A stretch of 64,000 bases of DNA from Bigelowiella natans CCMP2755 (taxonomy: Eukaryota; Cercozoa; Chlorarachniophyceae), in assembly GCA_000320545.1 (NCBI GenBank), contig ADNK01001278.1, positions 104,501 to 168,500 on the forward strand. The letters run 5' to 3'. Of this stretch, positions 36,578 through 47,466 are shown piece after piece. How positions within the stretch are numbered: position 1 is the first letter of the stretch; each line of letters opens with the position of its first letter. Under the pieces are notes generated by a model. That model searched no databases, was not told where the DNA came from, and saw only the letters and a program-made list of their open reading frames with translations. Both the position numbers and the translations under genes were made by a program.

Positions 36578-37839
36578 ATGACAACAATTATAACTACTCA
36601 AACACAGCCACGAGTCCTTCAGTGCGCGCAGGCCATGTCCGACCGACGGGCAGACTTTAGTTCTGCGGCGAAGATCGCATCTGCCTTTGCAGCTGGAGCC
36701 TTTAGCATGTATCTGCTTCTTACCAAAGGATCTAAGTCAAAGGTTCTTTCTTCGGTACCGGGAGGGCCTGGGAAGGAAATGAGAGACCAACTGCTTCCTT
36801 TTTCCCTGTTTTCAGTGAACACTTGTGTGTGTGCGTGAGTGTGTACGTGTGTGTGTGTCTGCATTTCTCCTGATCAGGAAAGCCCCCCTGGCAAAGACAG
36901 CAAGGTGGATGTAGGTGCGGCAGACGGAGGCTCGAATCTTAGCTACCAAGACTGGATTAAAGCTTGTCAACAGAAACGAACCACTGCGCACACAGAACGC
37001 TTATCTTCCAACAACATTAGCAGCAATAAACCTCCGCCCTTCGATTCGGATACATTGTTCTTCCCGATGGTAGAGAGCTATGCCACTGCGCAGACCACAG
37101 CTGCAACAGTCGATGTGGAAAGGGTGGTGGAGGAAACGGAGAAAACAGGGATGTTTGCTCCGTGTATGGTTGGACAGCTTGAAGGTCAATTCCTCAAGAT
37201 GGCTGCCAAGCTCTTCTCCGCGAAAAACATTCTAGACGTGGGGACGTTCACGGGTTACTCAGCAATGTCCTTTGCCGAAGGGCTGCCGAGCGACGGCACA
37301 GTCGTCACGATTGAAAACGATAGGAAGACCGCCCAAGTTGCGAGTGAGCTGTTTAAAAAAAGCAAACAGGCCAAAAAGATATCTCTCCTTATTGGTAGCG
37401 CGACCGATCATATGCAGAAATTCATGGACGAAGGACGTCAATTCGATATTATCTTTCTCGATGCGGATAAGGAAAATTATGTCAGTGTACAAGTCTGCAT
37501 ATGCTATAGTCCTTGTCTTTACTTTATTTGATAATTTTTATAAATCATTTCGTTCCATATGATTGATTTTTCATTTCGTTGCAAATAATTCATTTTCATA
37601 TTCCCCCCCCCCCGAACATCTCGCAGAAAGTATACTATGACCTGGCGATGAAGGGTCTTCTTCGAAAAGGAGGTATGATAATGGCTGATAACACCCTTTG
37701 TTCTCTAGTATACCGAGAGGGAGACATGAGGAGGCAAAAGTTACACGAATTCAACGAGTATGTTAGAAATGATCCTCGTGTCGAGCAAGTGGTCCTAACC
37801 GTCAGAGAAGGCATCAGTATAATTCGGGCCTTAGATTAA
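36578..37839 (+). CDS. Membrane-anchored CCoAOMT-type O-methyltransferase
   Basis: A class I SAM O-methyltransferase of family 3 (CCoAOMT, COMT domain-containing 1 group). Exons 36578-36754, 36878-37480 and 37627-37839 join in phase 0, giving 330 aa. An alternative ATG is at 36635 (MSDRRADFSS). A hydrophobic segment (IASAFAAGAFSMYLLLT) near the N-terminus suggests a membrane anchor or signal anchor. Catalytic-domain blocks: MVGQLEGQFLKMAAKL, ILDVGTFTGYSAMSFAEGLP (motif I), GTVVTIENDRK (acidic residue for SAM), FDIIFLDADKENY|KVYYDLAMKGLL (metal/substrate Asp) and GGMIMADNTL; it ends GISIIRALD. Plant CCoAOMTs lack the N-terminal anchor, so this resembles the animal/bacterial-like branch. The substrate is not predictable from sequence. 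Confidence 0.9.
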
Positions 37840-39882
37840 AAAAATATGTGGCAGAGCTGATTTCTCGAGAATCATTAAGATTCAATTTAAGTTGATGAAT
37901 CATTCACAACTATGATGAAGTACGCATCATTTATTATGCACACGCATACAGTGCGCAGACTATATCTGTAAACATGCGCCATCGTGTAGCCATTTTTGGA
38001 GCTAAATTTCTGTGGGCAAGGTCATGAACGCTGCAAGGCCTCCTTCCCATCACATCAGAACTGCTTCGAAGCTGATATTCGTACTGCCATGCGCGCATCA
38101 ATATATACGTGCAATCTTTCTACTCAAGACTACAAATGTGTGGCGTTTTCTCGCAAGCTTTCTCGATCAAGAAAGCACTGAAATCCAGCTAGCCAGATGT
38201 GCAACCATTGATCTTGGGGGCGTAGTGACATGAACCTGACGATCATGCATCTTGAGACGAATGCGGCGCTACGGGGGGGCGTGTGAAGCGTCATGTGCAC
38301 GCTTGTGCACAAGCACAAAGCATGATGTGATGCAATGACATCACCATGTTGTGCTGCACGACCATGCTGGCATGTGCAGCGCAAGACGACCCATTCTAGC
38401 ATTGTGTCTGGCCATGCTAGCATGTGCAGTCAGAAGCCATCATTGTTGGGGACAGCTCTAGAGCTAGATGCAGCTATGGCCAAAGTTGGAACAGTGTGGG
38501 CAAACACAGTGTGCCAGTGCGTGCACTGGGCGACCCTGCTTGTCAGCAGCAGCAGCATGTGCTGTGTGATCATTGCGACTTGCTGGCTTGCACACACGTC
38601 TAGACGTGCGTAGCCTGTTTGTCACATTGTGCTGCATTGCGCTGCACGAACGTCTAGCTGTTCCATGCAGCCTGCGACGCTGCGTTGCGATGCGATCACG
38701 CCCAGAGCTCCATGTGAAGTGTGTTCATCGCATCTCTGTCTTCTTGGCTTCCTTAACCCTTGTTAGCTTGTTGGTCGCAGGCTGGATGATGCTCGTGTTG
38801 TGCAACTGCTGCGCACATGTCCATCTGTGAAACAAATCACACAGCATGGGATTGCAGCGGTCACACATGGCAGATATGACGAGGCGCCCGCGCGCGCGCG
38901 CGCACACACACACACACACGCACGCACACGCACTTTCTTGATCGAGTGCTGCGCACACATAATTGCGTGCTTGTCGGAGTCATGCATGATCACAGCATCC
39001 AGCTAAGCCGCCGTGTGCTCTGGGTGCCACTGTCACCGAAATGCGATGCACAGTGCGCGATTGTGCCATGAGTTCATGCCTAGCATGACATTGTTGCACA
39101 CCATCATGGCTTGCAGCAAGCCAAGCCACGACGAGAAAATTGTTCACCCCATTTGCGTTCATATTTCTTTCCATTGCTTTCCACCCTGCAACTTTCAATC
39201 AGTGCGCATGAGCGACAACATTTGGTGTGCCTCAAGACCTCATGCACATGATTCCATTTTGACAATAGAGTGTCTATTGTTTTGTTCTTCAGATTTCAAC
39301 AAATTCGTCCCTGAGCATTGGTTCGTTGTTGTTTTCTGCGTTCCGCTTCCTTCTCCTTCCTTTCACTATCTGCTTTTGTTGATCGCCATTGTCAGATCTC
39401 TGCATCGATGCGACCGGGTTGTTCAGATGTTGCGTGCTCTTCTTTGCGGTGTTCCGAAAGACAATTCTTACATTCCTAACGATCATGGCAAAGCCGGGTA
39501 GGTGACGACAAGGAAGCAGTTGTTTAAATTGTGAACATGTTGGAATATGGAAGTAGTACCTGTTGTTGTGTGTGATGACAACAACAGATTCTATTGCAAA
39601 CCCTCTATGCCACAATTACGTGTGGGTCGGTCGGTCAACATCACCTGGCCTCAAGACGGAGAGCAGTGAGGTTGCGATGCTTGGGGGGGGAGGAGAAGTT
39701 GGCAAACCCCACTTGTAGTTGAACTATCTCCCCTACTCGTAGAGCCTTAAAAGACACAACAGTAGGTAGGTCAATCAAGCAACCAAATGGCACACCACCC
39801 AGAATCGAACTTCCAAAATGAAGAGAAATGAACTCTTCAAAAGAAGGGGGATCATCTTTATTTCCTTACTTTAAACTTTCCT
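37840..39882. other. Long convergent gap with TGCA/CTAG-rich island
   Basis: About 2 kb between the O-methyltransferase stop and the last exon of the unidentified minus-strand gene. I find no supported exon. From about 38200 to 39260 the composition is distinctive: many CATGCTAGC, TGTGCAC, GTCTAGACGT and GCGCGC words, several self-complementary. A (CG)n(CA)n tract lies at about 38888-38930. The remaining part (39300-39880) looks like ordinary non-coding DNA. Confidence 0.5.
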
Positions 39883-40632
39883 CTAAGCTGCGAACGGTGG
39901 CAGAAGACTTCGCGGTTTACATGGTGGACAATAACCTTCACAAGAGATGAATTTAGATTGCCTATCCAAAGGCGCATTGGATTCATAGATGAAAACTTTG
40001 TTTTCCACATTCGCGTACACACTTGAAAACATCTTACGAATGTATTTATTCGTTGACATTTGTATAAAGTTCAGCCTATCATCATCTGCATTGCCGTCCG
40101 TAACTGTACCATCGTCGTATTTCATGCTACACACCAACCCGCATAAGATATACTACTATAGTCAGTGCCACACATTGAAGCATAGCCATACCTTTCCCCA
40201 GTGCTTTCGGTAGTTCCAATATGCACAGGTTGCTTGGTATTCTCTGCCTTCCTCAGGAAATTCAGCAGCTGCTCCTAGTTCCAACTGGCGTTCGTCGTCA
40301 CTATTGTCGCACTCATTATTTCCGCCACATGCTCTTCTCCCTGCAGGGAGTTCGCTACTCGTTGCATGGATTTCGTCCTCCAAAGTTCCTTCACCATCCG
40401 CGGCGAGGTCATCGCCGTTCTGGTGCATCAGCTTCACGTCGTGTGCTGAAAACCGCTGCCGAGGGGATTGGGAAGATCTTCCTGGTCCCCTCCCACGATG
40501 ATGATAGGTTGGTGCTGCTGCCTCTTCTGCTTTCGACGAAGAAGCAGACATCACTGTACCTTCAACCAGCATCCCTTCGTTCAATCTTTTTAGGAAAGCA
40601 ACGGTTGAGTTTGTAAGCAGTAGCACGACCAT

Positions 40633-40665
<33 letters not shown>

Positions 40666-43078
40666 GTCTACCAATTGATGCTACTGCTGCATTGGTTTCT
40701 ACCTTCGTTGGTGGATCGATGGATCCAGCGCAGAATGATGCACGAATATCAAAGTGGAGGAGGAGTTGTTATTCTTTGCCAAAGTCCTTTTGTTACTTCT
40801 GCTTCCATCATTCGAGTCAAGAGGAACAAGAGGCGCAAGCTTTCCCCAACCCCCCTAAAAGTAAAGAAGAGTAGAAAAACAGTAAGTTGGTCCGTCACCA
40901 CCTCACCCACATTATTATCATCATCGTCATCATTATCATCATTACCATCATTAGCATACCCATAACACGAAAGGAGGGCGATCATAAACATCATCTCACC
41001 TCCGGGTTCCAATATGTGCAACGCATCTTGCAGGAGAAGGTGGAGAAGGAGGAGGAGGAGGAGGAGGAGGAGGAGGAATAGATGACAGGACTTCGAGAAT
41101 GATGATAATATGAGGTGTTTGCAGACGTTCCAGCACTGGTGGTGCGGTTATTTGTCGCTGCTATTGGAGTTGTTCCCAATGCATTATGATGATGATGATG
41201 ATGATGACGATGATGACGAAGATAGACCAAACCAGCTGTCGAGTTGCATGTCCCATCAATTCCAATCTTATCGATCATTCTACGACAGAGGAAGACACGC
41301 GAAGGGGAGAGGGATGTAAGGTGCAAAGAATAATTAAATCGTAATTATTGTGAGAGGAGGCATGTATATCAGTGCGTATGTCTGTGAATCTGAAGTGTGT
41401 ACACGAGAAGGCGCAAGATGGTAATGATTTGTCTTACGATGGCTGTTTCAAAAAGCTCGCAGCTCCCCCGTACTCTGATTTCAGCCTGATAAAGAGGCTA
41501 TATGTGAAATGAGCATGGTTTCTTGCACGTGTATATATGTAGTATACGTTGGTGATGGTTGTGATGATGGTGATGATGATGACGATGATGATGATGATCA
41601 GCATCATCATCTACTACCAACGAGACAGCAATATCGGGATCCCTCCTGGCAGATAAATTGGAAGGGGAGATTCATTTAGTCGAGCGAGGTTGAACGGAAA
41701 AGGAAGGAATAAGATATATGGATGTAATGACACCAGCTGTGATGTTGATCCGGAGGAGTTCTGCATCAGAGAACAGCTTTCCAATGCGCACGGAACCATT
41801 GTTTCTGATGCGTACGTAAAGAATGTAGATTGGACGGAAAACAACAACGACAACTAAATCAAACAAGCAGCTCTGATGGCATTTTGCCTAATTTCGGGGC
41901 ACATAACGTACGCATTCCTGCCGCCTTTTTCTGCAGTGTACATGCACCATCTACTATCTCCAAGTACTTTTCGATAACTCTGAAAATGGTGCGATTGACT
42001 ATGTGAGCCAGTGCGTCTTTGCTCTGATCCACGACCTGTGATGATGACGATGATGACGATGATGACGATGATGACGATGATGACGATAATGACGATGATG
42101 ATGATGATAATGATGACCAAGTGCAATATAAATACGTCGCCTGCAATCACATTTTGATTTCTTAGCGTCATACACAGTAGGCGAATCTTGTTATAATGAT
42201 AACATCAACCTTAATAGCATTATTATCATATCATCACTCTATCCATTTACCCGCGACAATCTTTGCGCGTCTTTCCGCCGCTCAGAGTTGATCTCCTCCG
42301 TGCTAGCTCGACGCTTCGTCCCCACATTCTGTATTTTCGTGTTTGATATCTGCTGTCGCAACAGAGGGGTCATGGAGTGTTGTTGTTGCTGCTGCTGCGG
42401 GTTTTTGTGTGAAGGCTGTTTAGCTCTTGAGGAGTAGAAAGAAGTTGGAAGTCCCAGCTGCTCCATGTTCTTCAGCATCTGATCATCTTCTTCACTGCCG
42501 TCAAAGTCCTCCATGAAACTCTGTAGAGGGTCTGGTCTGTGTTTATCTTTCCCCCCTTCTTTCTTTCCTGTTTGTCCCTCCGTCTTTTCTTCTGCATTAA
42601 CATCTTTCTCGTCACCTTCAAGCCTTTCGTGCCGGTTCAAATCAGCGCTCCCTCCTTCGAAACCAATGCAATTCATGATCGAGGAGCCGCATCTTCTTTC
42701 ATTCAATCTAGCGTCTTCATAATGTTCATTGGTAAGCCAACCCCGAGACGAAGAAGCCAACTGTTGCAGCTGTTAGTTTCGAAGTAATATGGAAAGTCAG
42801 CAGGGCCTGATCAAGGCATCACATGTACATCATTTAACTATATTTAAGAGAACCCGTCTCAAAGCGACATCCTTGCACACATATCGAGCCCCGTTCATCC
42901 TTTCAATGCCATTAGACTTTCTGGCATGTCGAAGTGTCTCATCCTGTCCACCCCTGGGGCTACAACCGAAACTGCAGTGCCGTGGGGGAGGGGCGTAGAG
43001 TGAGAACAGAACGGTTACGAACAGAACGGAAATCCTCAGATGCAAGGATGATCTCCTGCCCAAGAAGCATCCGTTCAT
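39883..43078 (-). CDS. Unidentified multi-exon gene, possibly secreted (model incomplete)
   Basis: Several minus-strand segments look coding, but I cannot name the family or complete the model. The possible first exon (from ATG 43078) has a signal-peptide-like start, MNGCFLGRRSSLHLRISVLF. A large exon about 42751-42254 reads GWLTNEHYEDARLNERRCGSS, an acidic stretch, EQLGLPTSFYSSR and poly-Gln, and ends at a strong donor (CGG|gtaaat). Further candidates: ALAHIVNRTIFRVIEK joined in phase to NNGSVRIGKLFSDAELLR (about 42085-41745); DALHILEPGG (about 41030); FPEEGREYQATCAYWNYRKHW (near 40200); and MKYDDGTVTDGNADDD to the stop at 39883. The introns hold (GAT)n/(ATC)n arrays. This could be two genes. 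Only the coding nature of the segments is claimed. Confidence 0.4.
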
Positions 43079-44705
43079 ACGGAGGATCGAATCGGACTAC
43101 ACGCACTGTTAGGGTTTCGCGAACGTGACGGATGGTCCCGCTGCTCCCCTCGCCATCGCTCCGACGACGGCTCGGATGTGCAAATCTCGAGAAATCAGGA
43201 AATCCTAGGAAATCCTAGGAAATCCTAGGAAATCCTGGGAAATCCAGGAAATCACAACGATCTCGATTTCATGGAACAAGTTTCAAACATGCCATTTATA
43301 CCCTACGACGAGCAAAAACAGGCCATTTCACATTGCGACAACTAATCCGTTCGTTCCGGTCGCACACTCTTCGAGCAAGGTTTTTTTCGACGTTCTGATC
43401 ACTGCTAGACTGAGGCCTTGCGCCCTGCTAGGTCATCCGTTCAAGTGCCGTGGCCGGCGGATGTGAAACGAACCCTGAACTTTCCCCTGAAGATCTAGTA
43501 GATTGAGGAGGTCACGGATGAGTCAGTGTGACCCATCTAGCCATTGTTCGATCTTTGTCGTCAGTCGTGCGCTGGACCTTGGAGTGTCAAACGTTGATTT
43601 GAACATGGTCATCATCAAGATCATCATTCATTTGCATTTTCGCATGATGATCATGCGCAGGACGCCTTCCAAGATGGCCCAAGAGCTCTGGAGCTTCGCA
43701 GAGCCGCGCTTGCGCTCTTCATTGACCAACGTGACTGGCCAACGCACAACGCGATTTTGTCATCGTGGGAAACCTGACCAGCTCTAGAGCTGAGCCGGGA
43801 AAAAGCGATCGAACAATGAGCTCACTTTGCATGCATGCCCCTCCGCGTAACGCAGTTACAGGAGCTCAGGGAGGTGTGAAAGACTGTGCCACGCTTGTGC
43901 ACGCATGGCATCTGCGTGTGCGTGCTAGCCAATTGGAAAAAGCAGAAAACGTGCAACGATGGGGCGGCGGCTGCGCGCAAGCGAGCCAGACGACGACCAT
44001 GAATGACAATTGCAATGATCGAACGAGCAACGCGACACAATTTGCCCAGGCGCACACGCGCTAGCGCGTTGCATTTTGATGATGTGTGCAAGTAGTGCAC
44101 TTGCATGGACGGACAGAGTACCAGGGTACTTTGCAATTAACAAACTGGAAAACCTCCTCTGCAGTGCTGTGCGTGGCACAGGTACAGCCCTGACGATCGA
44201 CATGCTACATGTGCATGAACAGATGTGATGAGCTGCTCAGCACATGGGCTACACGTGAGTTAGCAACGAGTACGTAGTGCACGCAACATGCAAGGCTGGT
44301 CTGTCGACATACTACGCACGAACGCAGACACGATGCAGGTGGAGTGTACCACTGCGTGCTGTGTGGTCGCAAGCACACAGCATGTGAAGTCAAACACATC
44401 GCGTTGTACATGTGAATGTTTGTCGCTTTGGGGACATGTGCGTACGAAAAGCAGAGATTTAGTAACATGTCCAGATATAGTATTATGTTAGAAGTCTCTA
44501 TTAAGCAACTCTTCGCTAGAGCACCTAGCGTACTATACTAGTATCACTAGCATCTGTGCTACTCATTTCCATAGTAATAGCCTATGTAGCGTACTATATT
44601 ACAAGTCTCTATTTGTGGAAATTTCGCCACATGTTACTAAACATAAGGACTATAGTACATGCATACACTCGTGAGAAGGAAGGTAAGGCATGCAGCAATC
44701 CTCTT
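43079..44705. other. Intergenic gap with tandem repeat and odd-composition island
   Basis: This lies between the unidentified gene and the 3' end of the glycosyltransferase gene. It holds a short tandem repeat at 43196-43252 (separate entry) and an island at about 43540-44460 rich in TGCATGC, CTAGAGCT and GTGCACGC words. No exon is recognised. Confidence 0.5.
43196..43252 (+). repeat. 10-bp tandem repeat, unit AATCCTAGGA
   Basis: About five tandem copies of AATCCTAGGA. The first copies are exact and the last ones drift to AATCCTGGGA and AATCCAGGAA. Each junction contains the palindrome CCTAGG. Confidence 0.9.
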
Positions 44706-45941
44706 TCAGCCACTAGGACTGCTCACTGGATCAGGCTGTGTAACAGGCTCCAAAATATTCCAGGTTTCTTCCCCAAAAATTCTGGAGACAGACTCTGCGT
44801 TCTGCTTGGATTCAGCATTGAAGTGGATGATGCAAGTCTTCCTTCGGGACAGGTTATTCATCACGCTTCCATCTTTTGTCTTATCAAGCAATCGGTCAGT
44901 GTCCATGTCGCATAGATTCGAGAATATCTTCATCTGGTAGTCCAGAGTGACGAGTTGGGTGTTGTTAAGCCAGTAATAGTAGTACAGGTGTTGGTCAGTC
45001 GGCAAATCCCTCCCTGCGTCCCATTCAAACACCTCTATTACCTTCTTGTACATACGCAACATGAGCGCTGCAGGTGCAATGATACCCCCGGAATTCAACG
45101 AATTGATGTGCACGGGCCCATCTAACTCCACCCCGTCTTCCAAATGCATGAACTGTCTCACGTCCTTGAACTGGATATTTTTTAGAAATATTTGTCTTAA
45201 GGTTTTTATCGATATCGTTAGGAAAATAGCACATATGACCTGCGGATCATGTGTCGTGACCCATTTTGGAACCTTTGGTATCTCGTCGCATCTTTCGTTG
45301 CAACCCATGACGCACGACTCGGCGCTGAAAACTATTCGAGCCCCCGAGTCTTGCGAGATGCTCCAGTAGCTCTCCACGATCTGCTCGACAGGTGAGTGTA
45401 CATTATGGTATTTCAGAGCGTTCTCTCACTAAAATGGCTCCAAAATATATGCACTGACCTCTTTTTCGTTGCAAGCAATTCCCAAATCAGTATCTACCAT
45501 CAGTACAAGCTGATCCGGATCCAATTTCGTGACGCGCGCCATTACCCTGCGAAGGAATCTCACCTGCCCAGAACACACCCATTCACAAGGCAAAGTCAGT
45601 GAGCAGTATGTGAGATCATGTGTGGAAAGCACCTTGTCCAAATAGCCGTGCCAATCGTGACCCTCGGCAACATGCTCCACTTGAAACCCGTTGCGATTGA
45701 GTCCCAGCATTGTTTGATTTAACGGACGAGTCTCGATGGTGATCACATATAATGGCAAGCTTTCCACGCCCCTCAGCGGTTCTTCCTTCTCTACCCCATC
45801 ACTCAAGCGAGCTATATCGTTTGATCCTCGAGTGAAGGTTTGCCCCCAAGAGAATTCTCCTCCTTGGGTGATGATAGCCCATCCTAGTATGGCGCACGAG
45901 GCACCAATAAGTGTTGGAGCGAGCAGTTTACACTGAACCAT
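44706..45941 (-). CDS. PLOD/LH3-type glycosyltransferase, stand-alone
   Basis: Matches the glycosyltransferase domain of procollagen-lysine hydroxylases (LH3/PLOD), which adds sugar to hydroxylysine or related acceptors in the ER. Exons 45941-45633, 45563-45459 and 45380-44706 join in phase 0, giving 362 aa. The N-terminus (MVQCKLLAPTLIGASCAILGW) looks like a signal anchor. Motifs: PLYVITIETRP, VEHVAEGHDWHGYLDK, LVLMVDTDLG (the metal-binding DxD), RIVFSAESCVMGC, HINSLNSGGIIAPA, LPTDQHLYYYYWL, LVTLDYQMKIFSNL and CIIHFNAES. The Fe(II)/2-oxoglutarate hydroxylase half of animal PLOD is absent, since a stop follows soon after EETWNILEPV. The acceptor is unknown. Confidence 0.87.
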
Positions 45942-47466
45942 GACGGACGCGAACCAGAAAGCTGCTCGTGTCAATAAAATGAATCATAGCACTAGAAGAG
46001 ATGGCTATGGCGGACAGCACGTCTCCATTTGTTTCCACGATCGTCTCAAATTAAAGCACTCATCAACAAATTCAGGACCAGGTCGAACAAGACAAAGAGA
46101 CCAAAAGAATTCAAGTCGCACCGATGATTTGCCCTACGAAATGGAAGAGGCCCACAGAATTCAAGTCGCAGCGATGATTTGCCATACGAAATGGAAGGGA
46201 TCAAAAGCACACAAACTCGTCCTCACTGACACATCTTGTTGGAGCATTGAAGTGAACACGAATCTTGAGTCTTGAACCTTGATGGTGTTCCGGTTGATTG
46301 GGGAGCCTCTCAACCGCTCCAATGACGATGGACAAGTTCGTTCCTTCGGGCTTTTCTTCATTCCTTCACTCAATAATTGATGTGAACACGAATCAATCGA
46401 TCAATCTTCGTTCACTTTTTCTTTCTTCTTCGTTCATTCGTTCAAAGCTGGGAAGGGTGTGAGCAAGCAACGTTCAAAATGGCAATGTCAGCCAACTTGG
46501 AAGGCCCGAAGGTGCAGGTGTTGCTGCATTCGCAAGTGAGGAATCACTGAACGAAGAGCGTGGCTCATCCGTCGTGCGTCTGTCTAGCTGTGCCATGCCA
46601 AAACGAGCAACAGGAGTGACATTCTCACACGCTTCACATTGGTCAGTCCACGTGCACGATCCACTCTCTAGCTCTGATCGCTGATCAACAAGGCTAGCCA
46701 GCTAGAAGGCCAGAAGGCACAGAAGTGCGTTTGACCTGTGAACCTTGCCAGCTTGAGACAGTGATTGTTGTTTTGACGTGACACGACAACAATGTCCACC
46801 ATCAATGATCAGATGACAACTGAAATTTTTGGAAGTGCAAACATCTGAACGTGTAGCAGGACTCGCGCAAACACCCAGCAACCAAATCACCAGACTAGCT
46901 AGCTAGCCTGGACGTGACTCTAGACGTCTGCGTGCGATGGCCAGAGTGCAATGCTGAATCCCTGCGAGTCCCAGAGTCATCTAGTTGCGCTAGTGTGTGC
47001 AAGTCGTTGTCTAGTTGTTTGTTGGACAACATCTGTTCTCTCATCTCTGTTTCTAACAATCTGAGACGATGGGGCAGATCTGCAGTATAGCAGATCGAGC
47101 GAGGCAATGACAATTGCGCAACAAATCCAGAAATGAACGTGCACGCATCCATCTAGACATGCCTAGATGTGTCATTAGTGCATGAGATGCCAGTCTCACA
47201 CGTTCATGCAATCCATGTACCAACTGCAATCGCACATGCACTACGTGACTAGATGAGCGCACATCTGACGGGAGTCATTCTAGCATTTGTCGTGAACGGT
47301 AGATTGATGCATGCTGAAAGTACATGCTTGAGATGTAATTCTTCTTCGTATGTGCTACTTGCATGCATGCATACATGCCATTCAAGGAAAGAACCTTGGA
47401 ATAATCGATTGTAGTTGCCTTTCTAGCCATTTCTCCACATACTTTGTCAAACATGTTTAGATCATT
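45942..47466. other. Intergenic gap with direct repeat and CTAG/TGCA island
   Basis: Between the glycosyltransferase start and the last exon of the glycoside-hydrolase-like gene. A 50-bp-period imperfect direct repeat lies at about 46105-46200 (the second GAATTCAAGTCGCA copy starts 50 bp after the first). From about 46440 to 47420 the DNA is rich in CTAGCTAG, TCTAGAC and TGCATGCATGC words. No exon is recognised; the ORFs across the direct repeat (45940-46275) appear non-coding. Confidence 0.5.

Noticed and set aside
36839-36877. Upstream extension of the O-methyltransferase second exon through the (GT)n tract (MCTCVCVCIS).
   Set aside because: This is translation of a microsatellite. The acceptor gatcag at 36872-36877 and exon 1 with a hydrophobic anchor fit better.
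39795-39830. A tRNA T-loop-like string (GAATCGAAC, minus strand TTCGATT) near 39.8 kb.
   Set aside because: The flanking five-base arms do not pair, and no D-arm or acceptor stem could be found.
43196-43252. Regular short repeats that could suggest a CRISPR array.
   Set aside because: There are no spacers, the unit is 10 bp, and the genome is eukaryotic.
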